Positions 17,806 through 26,412 of a stretch of DNA of 40,007 bases are shown here, in pieces; the stretch's first letter is position 1, and every line of letters starts with the position of its first letter. Under the pieces are notes generated by a model. That model worked only from the letters and a program-made list of their open reading frames with translations, did no database searches and had not been told where the DNA came from. The position numbers were made by a program, and so were the translations under genes. Source of the stretch: Ferrovum myxofaciens (lineage in GTDB: Bacteria > Pseudomonadota > Gammaproteobacteria > Burkholderiales > Ferrovaceae). The stretch lies in assembly GCF_000735045.1 (NCBI RefSeq), contig NZ_JPOQ01000004.1, forward strand, positions 1-40,007. The letters are read 5' to 3'.

Positions 17806-18942
17806 TTAGGTTTGGAAGAAGTCGCGCACCTTGTCCATGAAACTCTTGGTGCGGGGACTGTGGGTGTCATTTCCACGGGTTCCTTGTTCCAGTTGGCGCA
17901 ATAACTCTTTTTGAACCTCGGTCAACTTGACTGGAGTTTCCACTACCACATGGCACATTAGGTCGCCCTGGCTGCCTCCGCGCAGTGCTTTGATCCCCTT
18001 GGCACGCAGGCGAAAAACCTGACCAGTCTGGGTTTCAGCAGGGATTTTCAGTTTGGCCTGACCTTCCAGGGTGGGGATTTCGATTTCTCCCCCCAGGGCA
18101 GCCACCGCAAAACTGATAGGCATTTCGCAATGCAGGTCCGTTCCTTCGCGCTGGAATACAGGGTGGGGACGGATCTGGACGACTACAAACAGATCACCCG
18201 CCGGACCCCCGGCCTGTCCCGGTTCGCCTTCTCCAGCCAGGCGAACGCGGTCACCATGATCGATGCCAGCAGGAATCTTGACGGATAAGGTCTTGTGTTT
18301 GCGGATTCGCCCGGCTCCATGACAGTCGGGACAGGGCGAGGTGATGGTCTTGCCACTTCCGTGACAGACCGGGCAAGTTTGCTGGATGGAAAAAAATCCT
18401 TGCTGCATGCGCACCTGACCCTGTCCCCCACAGGTGGAACAGGTGCTCGGACTGGTTCCCGGTTTGGCACCGCTGCCCTTGCAGGTACCACAGTTTTCCA
18501 GGGCAGGAATGCGAATCTGGGTCTCGGTACCCCGAGCCGCCTCTTCCAGGCCGATTTCCAAGTTGTAGCGTAGATCGGATCCCCGGTACATGCCTCCGGT
18601 CCGGTTGCCTCGTCCACCACCCCCACCAAAAATATCGCCAAAAATATCGCCAAAGGCATCGGAAAACCCGCCCATCCCCGGACCGCCCCCGGGGCCAGCA
18701 CCTGCACCCATTTGAGGATCTACGCCCGCATGTCCATAACGGTCATAAGCGGCACGTTTGTCCACATCGGACAGGATTTCGTAGGCTTCCTTGACTTCCT
18801 TGAACTGAGCCTCTGACTTGGCATTGTCCGGATTTCGATCCGGATGATGCTTCATGGCCAACTTGCGATAGGCCTTTTTGATGTCATCCTCGGATGCATC
18901 CCGGTTGACTCCCAGGACTTCATAAAAATCGCGTTTGCTCAT
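17806..18942 (-). CDS. dnaJ: DnaJ, Hsp40 co-chaperone
   Basis: A 378-residue type I DnaJ that stimulates DnaK ATPase and delivers unfolded substrates. The J domain has HPD in [11 protein letters not shown] (about residues 33-35) and a glycine/phenylalanine region follows. The zinc domain has four C-x-x-C-x-G-x-G repeats: [24 protein letters not shown] and CPDCHGAG. The ATG at 18942 has AGAGGAA upstream and gives [12 protein letters not shown]; an upstream in-frame start would add seven untypical residues. It follows dnaK after 79 bases that contain two hairpins. Confidence 0.98.
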   Translation of the reverse strand: MSKRDFYEVLGVNRDASEDDIKKAYRKLAMKHHPDRNPDNAKSEAQFKEVKEAYEILSDVDKRAAYDRYGHAGVDPQMGAGAGPGGGPGMGGFSDAFGDIFGDIFGGGGGRGNRTGGMYRGSDLRYNLEIGLEEAARGTETQIRIPALENCGTCKGSGAKPGTSPSTCSTCGGQGQVRMQQGFFSIQQTCPVCHGSGKTITSPCPDCHGAGRIRKHKTLSVKIPAGIDHGDRVRLAGEGEPGQAGGPAGDLFVVVQIRPHPVFQREGTDLHCEMPISFAVAALGGEIEIPTLEGQAKLKIPAETQTGQVFRLRAKGIKALRGGSQGDLMCHVVVETPVKLTEVQKELLRQLEQGTRGNDTHSPRTKSFMDKVRDFFQT

Positions 18943-18962
18943 GATTCCTCTCAAATAAATCA

Positions 18963-19016
18963 TTGGGGAGTGAGGTTTTCACCCCCTCCCCAACAACCTG
19001 ACTTCCCCAGGGGAAG
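18963..19016 (-). promoter_or_regulatory. Two tandem hairpins in the dnaK-dnaJ gap
   Basis: Read on the minus strand, a small palindrome (CTTCCCC-T-GGGGAAG, 19016-19002) starts six bases after the dnaK stop. A larger hairpin follows, with an eight-pair stem TTGGGGAG/CTCCCCAA at 18993-18963, 21 bases before the dnaJ ATG. No T tract follows, so full termination is unlikely. An attenuator or RNA-processing element setting DnaK:DnaJ ratio is a reasonable guess. Confidence 0.45.
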
Positions 19017-19021
19017 GTTCT

Positions 19022-20947
19022 TTACTTCTTGTCCTTCACTTCTTCGAACTCGGCATCTACAACATGGTCTTCCTTGTTGCCAGCAGCGCCGGGTTCTTGG
19101 GCATGGACACCAGCACCACCCGTATTTGCATCGGCTGCGTACATCTTTTCAGCCAATTTATGGCTGGCTTCGGAGAGTTTTTCAGTGGTGGCGGTGATGC
19201 GTGCTGTATCCTGTGACTGGAGTGCATCTTCTGCATCCTTGAGTGCACTTTCGATGCTGGATTTTTCTTCGGCTGAAAGTTTGTCGCCGTGATCCTTGAC
19301 GGATTTGGTGACATTATGGACCAAACTTTCCAGACCATTCTTCGCATTCACTGCTTCCAGATTTTTCTTGTCTTCTTCCGCGTTTTCCTCGGCATCCTGC
19401 ACCATGCGCTGGATTTCCTCTTCCGACAGACCGGAGTTGGCCTTGATGGTGATCTTGTTTTCCTTGCCGGTGGCCTTGTCCTTGGCATTCACGTGCAGGA
19501 TCCCGTTGGCATCGATGTCGAAGGTCACTTCGATCTGTGGCATGCCTCGGGGTGAAGGAGGAATATCGCTCAGGTTGAACTGCCCCAGGCTTTTATTCCC
19601 GCTGGCCATGTTTCGTTCCCCTTGCAGGACGTGGATGGTCACCGCCGACTGGTTGTCGTCGGCGGTGGAGAAGACCTGGGACGCCTTGGTGGGGATGGTG
19701 GTGTTCTTCTGGATCAAACGGGTCATAACTCCGCCCAGGGTTTCGATGCCGAGGGACAGAGGCGTGACATCAAGCAACAATACATCTTTGACGTCGCCTT
19801 TCAAGACACCACCCTGGATGGCTGCTCCGATGGCTACCGCTTCATCCGGGTTGACATCCTTGCGCGGATCCCGGCCAAAGAGTTCCTTGACACGTTCCTG
19901 TACCTTGGGCATACGACTTTGCCCGCCCACCAGAATCACGTCAGCGATGTCACTGATCTTCACGCCTGCATCCTTGATAGCCGTTTCGCAGGGCTTCATG
20001 GTGCGGTCGATGAGTTCCTGCACCAGACTTTCCAGTTTGGAGCGGGTGATTTTGACCACCAGATGTTTGGGTCCGCTGGCATCGGCTGTGATGTAGGGCA
20101 GGTTGACTTCGGTCTGTTGTGCCGAGGACAGTTCGATTTTGGCTTTTTCTGCGGCTTCCTTGAGGCGTTGCAGGGCCAGCACATCCTTACGCAGGTCCAG
20201 GCCGTTTTCACGCTTGAACTCGTCGGCCAGGTAATCGATGACGCGCAGGTCAAAGTCTTCCCCGCCGAGGAAGGTGTCTCCATTGGTGGAAAGCACTTCG
20301 AATTGGTGTTCGCCATCGATTTCGGCGATTTCGATGATTGAAATATCGAAGGTTCCTCCGCCCAGATCATAAACGGCAATCTTGCGGTCCCCTTCCTTTT
20401 TGTCCATCCCGAAAGCCAAGGCGGCAGCGGTGGGTTCGTTGATAATGCGCTTGACGTCCAGTCCTGCGATACGTCCCGCATCCTTGGTGGCTTGGCGCTG
20501 ACTGTCGTTGAAGTAGGCCGGAACCGTGATGACGGCTTCGGTTACTTCTTCACCCAGGTAGTCTTCCGCAGTTTTCTTCATTTTTTGCAGGACAGCGGCA
20601 GAGATTTCCGGCGGTGCCATCTTTCTGCCCCGCACCTCCACCCAGGCATCCCCATTGCTGGCCTTGACGATGGAGTAAGGCACCATGTGGATATCCTTTT
20701 GTACCATATCTTCTTCGAAGCGCCGACCGATCAGGCGCTTGACGGCGAAGAGGGTGTTTTTGGGGTTGGTGATGGCCTGCCGTTTGGCAGGCGCGCCCAC
20801 CAGAACCTCGCCTTCTTCCATGTAGGCGATGATAGAGGGGGTCGTGCGTGCGCCTTCTGCGTTTTCAATGACCTTGGGTTTTCCGCCTTCCATGACGGCC
20901 ACGCAGGAATTGGTGGTACCCAGATCGATTCCGATGATTTTTCCCAT
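19022..20947 (-). CDS. dnaK: DnaK, Hsp70 chaperone
   Basis: A 641-residue Hsp70 (E. coli 638). The ATPase domain has [13 protein letters not shown] at the N-terminus, the [12 protein letters not shown] block and [11 protein letters not shown]. The linker reads [15 protein letters not shown]. The substrate-binding domain follows, and the typical EEV-rich tail reads [13 protein letters not shown]. It folds and refolds proteins with DnaJ and GrpE. GAAGAGG lies about ten bases before the ATG. It is 78 bases downstream of grpE with no independent sigma-32 promoter that I can see in the gap, so it is probably transcribed from the grpE promoter. Confidence 0.99.
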   Translation of the reverse strand: MGKIIGIDLGTTNSCVAVMEGGKPKVIENAEGARTTPSIIAYMEEGEVLVGAPAKRQAITNPKNTLFAVKRLIGRRFEEDMVQKDIHMVPYSIVKASNGDAWVEVRGRKMAPPEISAAVLQKMKKTAEDYLGEEVTEAVITVPAYFNDSQRQATKDAGRIAGLDVKRIINEPTAAALAFGMDKKEGDRKIAVYDLGGGTFDISIIEIAEIDGEHQFEVLSTNGDTFLGGEDFDLRVIDYLADEFKRENGLDLRKDVLALQRLKEAAEKAKIELSSAQQTEVNLPYITADASGPKHLVVKITRSKLESLVQELIDRTMKPCETAIKDAGVKISDIADVILVGGQSRMPKVQERVKELFGRDPRKDVNPDEAVAIGAAIQGGVLKGDVKDVLLLDVTPLSLGIETLGGVMTRLIQKNTTIPTKASQVFSTADDNQSAVTIHVLQGERNMASGNKSLGQFNLSDIPPSPRGMPQIEVTFDIDANGILHVNAKDKATGKENKITIKANSGLSEEEIQRMVQDAEENAEEDKKNLEAVNAKNGLESLVHNVTKSVKDHGDKLSAEEKSSIESALKDAEDALQSQDTARITATTEKLSEASHKLAEKMYAADANTGGAGVHAQEPGAAGNKEDHVVDAEFEEVKDKK

Positions 20948-21025
20948 GATGTTATTAGCCTCTTCTCAAAAATTGGTGGGGAATACTTTATGGTTGTACC
21001 TTAAATCGGGATGATTTTTACGGAT

Positions 21026-21592
21026 TCAAGAGGGGGATCCCGCTTTTCCCTTCGAAACTGTAACCAAAGCCGGACGTAGAACCCGTTCATGCAGGATGAA
21101 GCCTTTTTGCATGACGCTGATGACGTTTTGGGCCGGGATTTCGTCGTGCTCCAGGGAAGCAATGGCCTGATGGCGGTTGGGGTCGAAACGCTGTCCTTCG
21201 GGGTGAATGGCCTGAATGTGAAACTTGTCAAAGACACTGGTCAGTTGGCGGGCGGTGAGTTCCACTCCATTGCGGTAACTGTCGAGAGACGCTTCCTTGA
21301 CCTGTTGGGCTGCTTCCAGGCTGTCCATGACGGCCAGCAATTCTCCGGCAAAACTTTCCAGGGCAAACTTACGTGCCTGGGACAATTCGGTGGCGGTGCG
21401 CTTGCGCAGGTTCTCCATGTCGGCGCGCAGACGCAAGCACTCGTCGTCCTTGGTACGCAGGGCTTCTTCCGCCTGGGTCAGGGCGGCTTGCCAGTCTTCG
21501 GGTGGGGAGAGGGCGGGTGCACTGTCTGCACTGACAGGGGATGGATTTTCAGGGTTGGAAAAGGAAGAATCAATAGGTTCAGAGGTGGACAT
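21026..21592 (-). CDS. grpE: GrpE, nucleotide exchange factor for DnaK
   Basis: A 188-residue protein with a disordered acidic N-terminus (about 1-35). A long coiled coil follows, with RADMENLRKRTATELSQARKF-type heptads (about 55-90). The C-terminal beta domain holds the conserved blocks GVELTARQL, FHIQAIHPEGQRFDPNRHQA and VMQKGFILHERVLRPALVTV. It releases ADP from DnaK. GGGAG precedes the ATG by about seven bases. A near-perfect sigma-32 promoter lies just upstream at 21631-21658, making this the first gene of the heat-shock transcription unit grpE-dnaK-dnaJ. Confidence 0.98.
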   Translation of the reverse strand: MSTSEPIDSSFSNPENPSPVSADSAPALSPPEDWQAALTQAEEALRTKDDECLRLRADMENLRKRTATELSQARKFALESFAGELLAVMDSLEAAQQVKEASLDSYRNGVELTARQLTSVFDKFHIQAIHPEGQRFDPNRHQAIASLEHDEIPAQNVISVMQKGFILHERVLRPALVTVSKGKAGSPS

Positions 21593-21630
21593 GCCGGACT
21601 CCCAGGGCTGAGTTGTGGATCACTGGCGGT

Positions 21631-21658
21631 ACATGGGGCCAAGGAGGCCGATTTCAAG
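21631..21658 (-). promoter_or_regulatory. Sigma-32 heat-shock promoter of grpE-dnaK-dnaJ
   Basis: On the minus strand the -35 CTTGAAA (21658-21652) and the -10 CCCCATGT (21638-21631) are separated by exactly 13 bases, a full match to the RpoH consensus CTTGAAA/CCCCATNT. It sits between the hemH stop and the grpE ATG, so heat shock can induce grpE onwards without hrcA-hemH. Confidence 0.9.
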
Positions 21659-21661
21659 GGG

Positions 21662-22765
21662 TCACTGTGGCGCGCCCTGTTCCAGTGCCCGATTTTTTTG
21701 TGCTGCCTGTTCCTCTGCAGTGGGCAGCGGAGCAGGCAACCAGCCCCCCAGGTTGTCCAGAGCAATGCGCGTCAGGCTGTCCAGCCAGGTGGGATCGTCG
21801 TTGAGCGCAGGAATGTAGTGATAGACCTCGCCGCCGTGGTTCAGGAAAGTGGCTTTCACCTCCATGCCGATCTCCTCCAGGGTTTCTAGGCAGTCGGCAG
21901 GAAAACCGGGGCACAGAACCTGAACATGACGTACGCCCGTCCGGGCCAGTTGCTCCACCAACGGGGCGGTGTAAGGCTTGACCCATTCTGTCCGCCCGAA
22001 GAGAGACTGGAAGGAAATTCGATACTGATGGGGTTCGAGGCCTAGGGCCTGCGCCAACAAGCGTCCAGTCTTGAGGCATTCGCAATAATAGGGATCGCCC
22101 TTGTGGAGAGTGAACTGCGGCACTCCGTGAAAACTCATCACCAGTACATCCGGGCGACCTTGTGTAGCCCAGAATCCTTCGACTCGCCCCTTAAGGGCAC
22201 TGATGTACCCCGGATCGTCGTGGTAATGATGCACCGTGCGCACGGCAGGCGCATGCCGCCAGCGTGCAAGGGCGGAAAACAGGGCATCCTGGCTGGAAGC
22301 CGTGGTGCTGGCGGCGTATTGAGGGTAAAGGGGGAGCAACAGAATCCGGTCACACCCGGCGTTTTTGAGTTCGGTCACGCCCTGGCCCAGGGAAGGCTGT
22401 CCATAGCGCATGACGTAGCGCACCAGCGGCGGGTTGTCAGGAAAAGCGGCCTCGAGACGGGCACTCAAGCCCGCTGCCTGGGCTGCCGTATGGAAGCGCA
22501 ACGGCGAGCCTTCCGACTGCCAGATGGCGGCATATTTTTTGGCGGACTGGGCAGGACGGGTGCGCAGAATGACGCCGTGCAGAATCAGCCACCAGAAGAA
22601 ACGGGGAATTTCCACCACCCGCGGGTCGCCCAGAAATTCAGCGAGATAACGGCGCAGAGCCGGTGTATCCGGTGCGTCGGGCGTACCCAGATTGACCAGT
22701 AGGAGACCGACCCGGGCTATGGATCGTCCGTGCGTGAAGGGAGGTTCGGGCAGATAAGAGGGCAT
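21662..22765 (-). CDS. hemH: Ferrochelatase
   Basis: A 367-residue enzyme that inserts Fe2+ into protoporphyrin IX in the last step of haem synthesis. The N-terminus reads VGLLLVNLGTPDAPD. The catalytic histidine is in VMSFHGVPQ and the C-terminal block reads VLCPGFPADCLETLEEI, all characteristic of the family. An alanine/glutamine-rich tail extends beyond the usual end. AAGGA lies six bases before the ATG. The gene is nine bases after hrcA, so it belongs to a hrcA-hemH unit, and the heat-shock promoter for grpE begins just past its stop. Confidence 0.97.
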   Translation of the reverse strand: MPSYLPEPPFTHGRSIARVGLLLVNLGTPDAPDTPALRRYLAEFLGDPRVVEIPRFFWWLILHGVILRTRPAQSAKKYAAIWQSEGSPLRFHTAAQAAGLSARLEAAFPDNPPLVRYVMRYGQPSLGQGVTELKNAGCDRILLLPLYPQYAASTTASSQDALFSALARWRHAPAVRTVHHYHDDPGYISALKGRVEGFWATQGRPDVLVMSFHGVPQFTLHKGDPYYCECLKTGRLLAQALGLEPHQYRISFQSLFGRTEWVKPYTAPLVEQLARTGVRHVQVLCPGFPADCLETLEEIGMEVKATFLNHGGEVYHYIPALNDDPTWLDSLTRIALDNLGGWLPAPLPTAEEQAAQKNRALEQGAPQ

Positions 22766-22774
22766 GTGAATCCT

Positions 22775-23788
22775 TCAGTGCTGTGACAGTGCGCTGGAGA
22801 GCAGGCGTGCAGTGATGTCGACAATGGGAATGATGCGCTCGTAGGCCATGCGGGTAGGTCCCACCACCCCCAGGGTCCCCACCACCTGTCCATCCACTTC
22901 GTAGGGGGCCGTGACCAGACTGAATTCGTCGAGGGGGGAGTGCCCCGATTCTCCGCCAATGAAAATTCTGACGCCTTCGCTGTTCTGGCTTGCATCGAGC
23001 AGTTGCAACAGACTGGTTTTCTGCTCGAAGAGGTCGAAGAGACGGCGCAGACTGCTCAGGTTGCTGGCCATGTCGTTGCGGCCGATGAGACGGGTTTCGC
23101 CACGCAGGACATAATCATCGGGACCGGGCTTGAGGATTTCTTCCCCAAAAGCCAAGGCCCGGCTGGTGAGTGTGCGAATATCGGCACGCAGTCCGTTGAG
23201 TTCGCGATGCAGCGCGTCCACCACTCGATCGAAATCCTGGCCACTGCCCTGTTCATTAAGGTACTGGGCGGCTTTGGCCAGTTGCTCGGTGGAGTAGTTC
23301 TGGTCTGTGATCAAGATGCGGTTCTGGACATCTCCTTCCAGGGTAACCAGAACGAGAAGCAGGCGGTTTTCCGAGAGACGCAGGAATTCTACACGCTGGA
23401 AGCCCGTGAGACGCCGTTTTGGAGTGCGCACGATGCCGGCAAAGGTGGTGAGTTCGGCGAGCATCTGGGACGCAGCAGCCACCAGTTGCTGCGGGTCGGC
23501 CGGGCGCAGTTGCAGTTGGGACAGGGTCGTGATTTCCAGGGGCTTGATGGTCAGCAGGCTGTCCACGAAGAAACGGTAACCGCGCGGAGTCGGAATGCGC
23601 CCGGCCGAGGTATGAGGGCTGGCGATAAAACCCAACTCTTCCAGATCGGCCATGACGTTGCGAATGGTGGCGGCGGAAAGGTCCATGCCCGCAAGGCGCG
23701 ACAAGGCCCGGGAACCGACGGGTTGACCCTCGTCGATGTACTTTTCCACCAGAGCTTTGAGCAGAGCCCGCGCGCGATCGTTTAACAT
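22775..23788 (-). CDS. hrcA: HrcA, heat-inducible transcription repressor
   Basis: About 337 residues. The N-terminal winged helix contains GQPVGSRALSR, LSAATIRNVMADLEELG and SPHTSAGRIPTPRGYRFFVD, which are diagnostic for HrcA. A GAF-like domain and the VVGPTRMAYERIIPIVD C-terminal block follow. HrcA normally represses chaperone genes by binding CIRCE (TTAGCACTC-N9-GAGTGCTAA). I see no CIRCE in this window, so its target, probably groESL, lies elsewhere. The start is uncertain: ATG 23788 gives MLNDRARALL, ATG 23797 adds MAG, and a start at 23848 would add 20 residues that do not look like the family. It is divergent from nadK. Confidence 0.95.
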   Translation of the reverse strand: MLNDRARALLKALVEKYIDEGQPVGSRALSRLAGMDLSAATIRNVMADLEELGFIASPHTSAGRIPTPRGYRFFVDSLLTIKPLEITTLSQLQLRPADPQQLVAAASQMLAELTTFAGIVRTPKRRLTGFQRVEFLRLSENRLLLVLVTLEGDVQNRILITDQNYSTEQLAKAAQYLNEQGSGQDFDRVVDALHRELNGLRADIRTLTSRALAFGEEILKPGPDDYVLRGETRLIGRNDMASNLSSLRRLFDLFEQKTSLLQLLDASQNSEGVRIFIGGESGHSPLDEFSLVTAPYEVDGQVVGTLGVVGPTRMAYERIIPIVDITARLLSSALSQH

Positions 23789-23860
23789 ACCCGCCATTTT
23801 AACTGAAATATGTTCTAATTCCCTTTTCGCACCAGACTGACCACTCATTCAGGAAGTTCC

Positions 23861-24727
23861 ATGACCCAATCAGGATTCTCTCGTATCGGTATCGTGGGCA
23901 AGGCCGATCCCCAGGGGTTGCATGCGCCCCTGACCCGTCTTTTGTCGCTCCTCGCTGCACGGAACTGTTCCACGATCCTGGATCCCTGGTCTGCCCTGGC
24001 CTGTGGGCAGGTGGGAGTCCCATTGAACGAGTTGGCCGAACAGGTGGATTTGTGTGTGGTATTGGGCGGGGATGGAACTCTGCTCAATGCTACCCGTGCA
24101 CTGGCGCTCCATGCTGTTCCTCTGATCGGTATCAATCTTGGACGGTTGGGGTTTTTGACGGATATTCCAGCCCGGGATCTGGAAGATCGTCTGGGCCAAG
24201 TGCTGGACGGTCATTATGCTCTGGAGGATCGCACGTTGCTGGCGGCTCGTCTGACCCGAGCTGACGGAGGGGTGAGCGAGGCCATGGCCCTCAATGATGT
24301 GGTGGTGGCCAAGGGCGCGCGGGGCAGCATGATCGAGGTGGAGGTTTTCGTGGATGGAAACTTCGTCTACAACCTGCGCGCTGATGGCTTGATTCTGGCT
24401 ACCCCCACGGGGTCCACGGCCTATGCCCTGTCCAGTGGCGGACCCATTGTCCATCCTGGCTTGCAGGCTCTGGTATTGACCCCCATCTGTCCCCATACCC
24501 TGAGCAATCGTCCGGTGGTGTTGCAGCAGAGTGCACAGGTCGAGATGATCCTGCACAAGGGGACGGGGGCCTTTGCCAGTTTCGATGTGCAAGATCAGAT
24601 CCTCATCGAACCCGGGGACCGGTTGAACGTCACCTGTGCCCGGCACTCCGTGCATCTGATCCATCCCCCGGGGTATGACTATTTCGCCATGTTGCGCGAG
24701 AAATTGCGCTGGGGCACGCGTTTTTAG
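23861..24727 (+). CDS. nadK: NAD kinase
   Basis: A 288-residue ATP-dependent NAD kinase making NADP. It carries the GGDGT motif in VVLGGDGTLLNATR and the INLGRLGFLTDI block. ALNDVVVAKGARGSMIEVEVFV, which binds NAD, and the LATPTGSTAYALSSGGPI block follow. AGGAAG lies five bases before the ATG. recN follows after eight bases, an association common in proteobacteria, so the two are probably co-transcribed; the gene is divergent from hrcA. Confidence 0.98.
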   Translation: MTQSGFSRIGIVGKADPQGLHAPLTRLLSLLAARNCSTILDPWSALACGQVGVPLNELAEQVDLCVVLGGDGTLLNATRALALHAVPLIGINLGRLGFLTDIPARDLEDRLGQVLDGHYALEDRTLLAARLTRADGGVSEAMALNDVVVAKGARGSMIEVEVFVDGNFVYNLRADGLILATPTGSTAYALSSGGPIVHPGLQALVLTPICPHTLSNRPVVLQQSAQVEMILHKGTGAFASFDVQDQILIEPGDRLNVTCARHSVHLIHPPGYDYFAMLREKLRWGTRF

Positions 24728-24735
24728 GAGAAGGC

Positions 24736-26412
24736 ATGCTGGTTGCACTGCGCATTCGCGATTTTGTCCTGGTGGATCGTTTGACTCTGGAGTTGGGTCG
24801 CGGATTTACTGTCCTGACCGGGGAAACTGGTGCGGGGAAATCCATTTTGCTTGATGCTCTGGCGCTGATACTGGGCGAACGGGCAGATCCGGAGGCTATT
24901 CGACAGGGTGCGCCACGGGCCGAATTCGAGGCCTGTTTTGACGTTTCTCCCGCTTCGCCGGCGGGACAATGGCTGGAGGAACAGGCTTTGTCCAGTGCCG
25001 AGGGCGAATGCCTGATCCGGCGGGTGGTGGAACGTAGTGGCAAGTCCCGCGCCTTCATCAACGGCAGTGCCGTGACTGCGACTCAGTTGCGTGCCCTGGG
25101 CGACCACCTCATCGACATTCATGGCCAGCATGCTCACCAACGCCTGTTATTGCCTGCGCACCAGCGAATCTTGCTGGATACCTTTGGGGGGCATGACGAA
25201 TGCCGGCAGTTCGTACGTCAGGCCTGGCAAGCCTGGGAAAGTGCCCAGAGACACTGTGCCGAGGCGCGCCAGGCGGTGGCGGTGGCGGCTGGGCAGCGCC
25301 AGATGCTCGAAGATACCCTGGCTTTGCTGGCCGATTTGACGCTCCACCCCGGACATTGGGAGGAATTACTGATGGAACAGGCCCGTCTTGCCCATCGTGC
25401 GGATCTGGTCCAGGGCGTGGACGAAACGGTTCAGTCACTGGATGAAGGGGAAGGCGCGGTGCGACGTCAACTTTTGAAGTGCGAACAACGGCTGGGCCAA
25501 CTGGCGACTCACGACAGCACTCTGACTCCCTGGGTCACCCTGCTCGAATCAGCACGCATCCAGGTCGAGGAAGTGCTGAGTGAATTGCATCGCTATGCTC
25601 GCGCCCGTGAAGAGAACGAGGAGCGTTTGCCCCAGATCGAAGAAGAGATGCAAGCCTGGCATGGGCGCGCGCGCCGTTTGCAGGTTCGCCCCGAGGATCT
25701 TCCTGGGCTGTTTGCCGACACCCGCCAAGCGCTCGAGGCGCTTGAGGCCCTGCCTTCCCTGGAGGCGCTCGAGAGACTGGTGGAGCAGGCCCGGCAAAGG
25801 TATGAAGAGGTGGCGCAGGACTTGAGTCGGCTGCGTCGTCAGGCGGCGTTGCGCTTGGGAGAAACGGTGAGCGCCAGCCTGGGTGATTTGGCTCTGGGCC
25901 AGGGACGCTTCGAGGTCGCCCTGAGCGAACTGGATCGACCAGGGCCCGAAGGGCGAGAGCGGGTCGAATTTCAACTGGCGGCCCACGCCAGCCAACCTCT
26001 GGGTTCCCTCGCCCGGATCGCTTCCGGCGGAGAACTGTCGCGCCTGGGATTGGCACTGCAAACCCGACTGGCGCAGGGAAGTGCAGTTCCTACCCTGATT
26101 TTTGACGAGGTGGACAGCGGCATCGGGGGGGGAGTGGCCGAACGAGTCGGGCAGATGCTGGCTGCGCTGGGGCACCACCATCAGGTGCTGTGCGTGACCC
26201 ATCTGCCCCAGGTGGCGGCTTGCGCTCAGCATCATCTGAAAGTCAGCAAGGCCGTGCAGGAGGGAGAGATGACCAGTTCGGTCCAGGTTCTGGATGAGGG
26301 AGGACGGGTGGAAGAAGTGGCACGCATGCTGGGGGGGGTGACGGTCACGGCGACCGTGCGTGAACATGCCCGGGAATTGTTGCTTCGGGAAGGAAAGCGC
26401 GCTCAGCGATAA
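24736..26412 (+). CDS. recN: DNA repair protein RecN
   Basis: A 558-residue SMC-like ATPase of double-strand-break repair. It has Walker A GETGAGKS (about residues 32-39) and the QHAHQRLL block (DIHGQHAHQ). Long coiled-coil arms run from about 160 to 370. The signature LARIASGGELSR and Walker B LIFDEVDSGIGGGVAE follow, and the CVTHLPQVAA histidine switch comes last. AGGAG precedes the ATG. Two runs of eight G (about 26125-26132 and 26331-26338) lie inside conserved segments and are in frame. Its 3' end overlaps the convergent mnmC by ten bases. Confidence 0.98.
   Translation: MLVALRIRDFVLVDRLTLELGRGFTVLTGETGAGKSILLDALALILGERADPEAIRQGAPRAEFEACFDVSPASPAGQWLEEQALSSAEGECLIRRVVERSGKSRAFINGSAVTATQLRALGDHLIDIHGQHAHQRLLLPAHQRILLDTFGGHDECRQFVRQAWQAWESAQRHCAEARQAVAVAAGQRQMLEDTLALLADLTLHPGHWEELLMEQARLAHRADLVQGVDETVQSLDEGEGAVRRQLLKCEQRLGQLATHDSTLTPWVTLLESARIQVEEVLSELHRYARAREENEERLPQIEEEMQAWHGRARRLQVRPEDLPGLFADTRQALEALEALPSLEALERLVEQARQRYEEVAQDLSRLRRQAALRLGETVSASLGDLALGQGRFEVALSELDRPGPEGRERVEFQLAAHASQPLGSLARIASGGELSRLGLALQTRLAQGSAVPTLIFDEVDSGIGGGVAERVGQMLAALGHHHQVLCVTHLPQVAACAQHHLKVSKAVQEGEMTSSVQVLDEGGRVEEVARMLGGVTVTATVREHARELLLREGKRAQR

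Noticed and set aside
19296-20096. 266-residue frame antisense to dnaK
   Set aside because: S/T/L-rich shadow with no ribosome site and no family motif; dnaK on the other strand is unambiguous.
22940-23785. 281-residue frame antisense to hrcA
   Set aside because: No recognisable motif and hrcA is clear on the opposite strand.
23798-23860. CIRCE operator (HrcA site) upstream of hrcA, and likewise upstream of grpE or dnaK
   Set aside because: I looked for TTAGCACTC and GAGTGCTAA in the promoter-bearing gaps of this cluster and found no match; only the sigma-32 promoter is convincing.
23870-24748. 292-residue frame antisense to nadK
   Set aside because: Q/H-rich shadow that covers nadK completely; nadK has all family motifs and a ribosome site.
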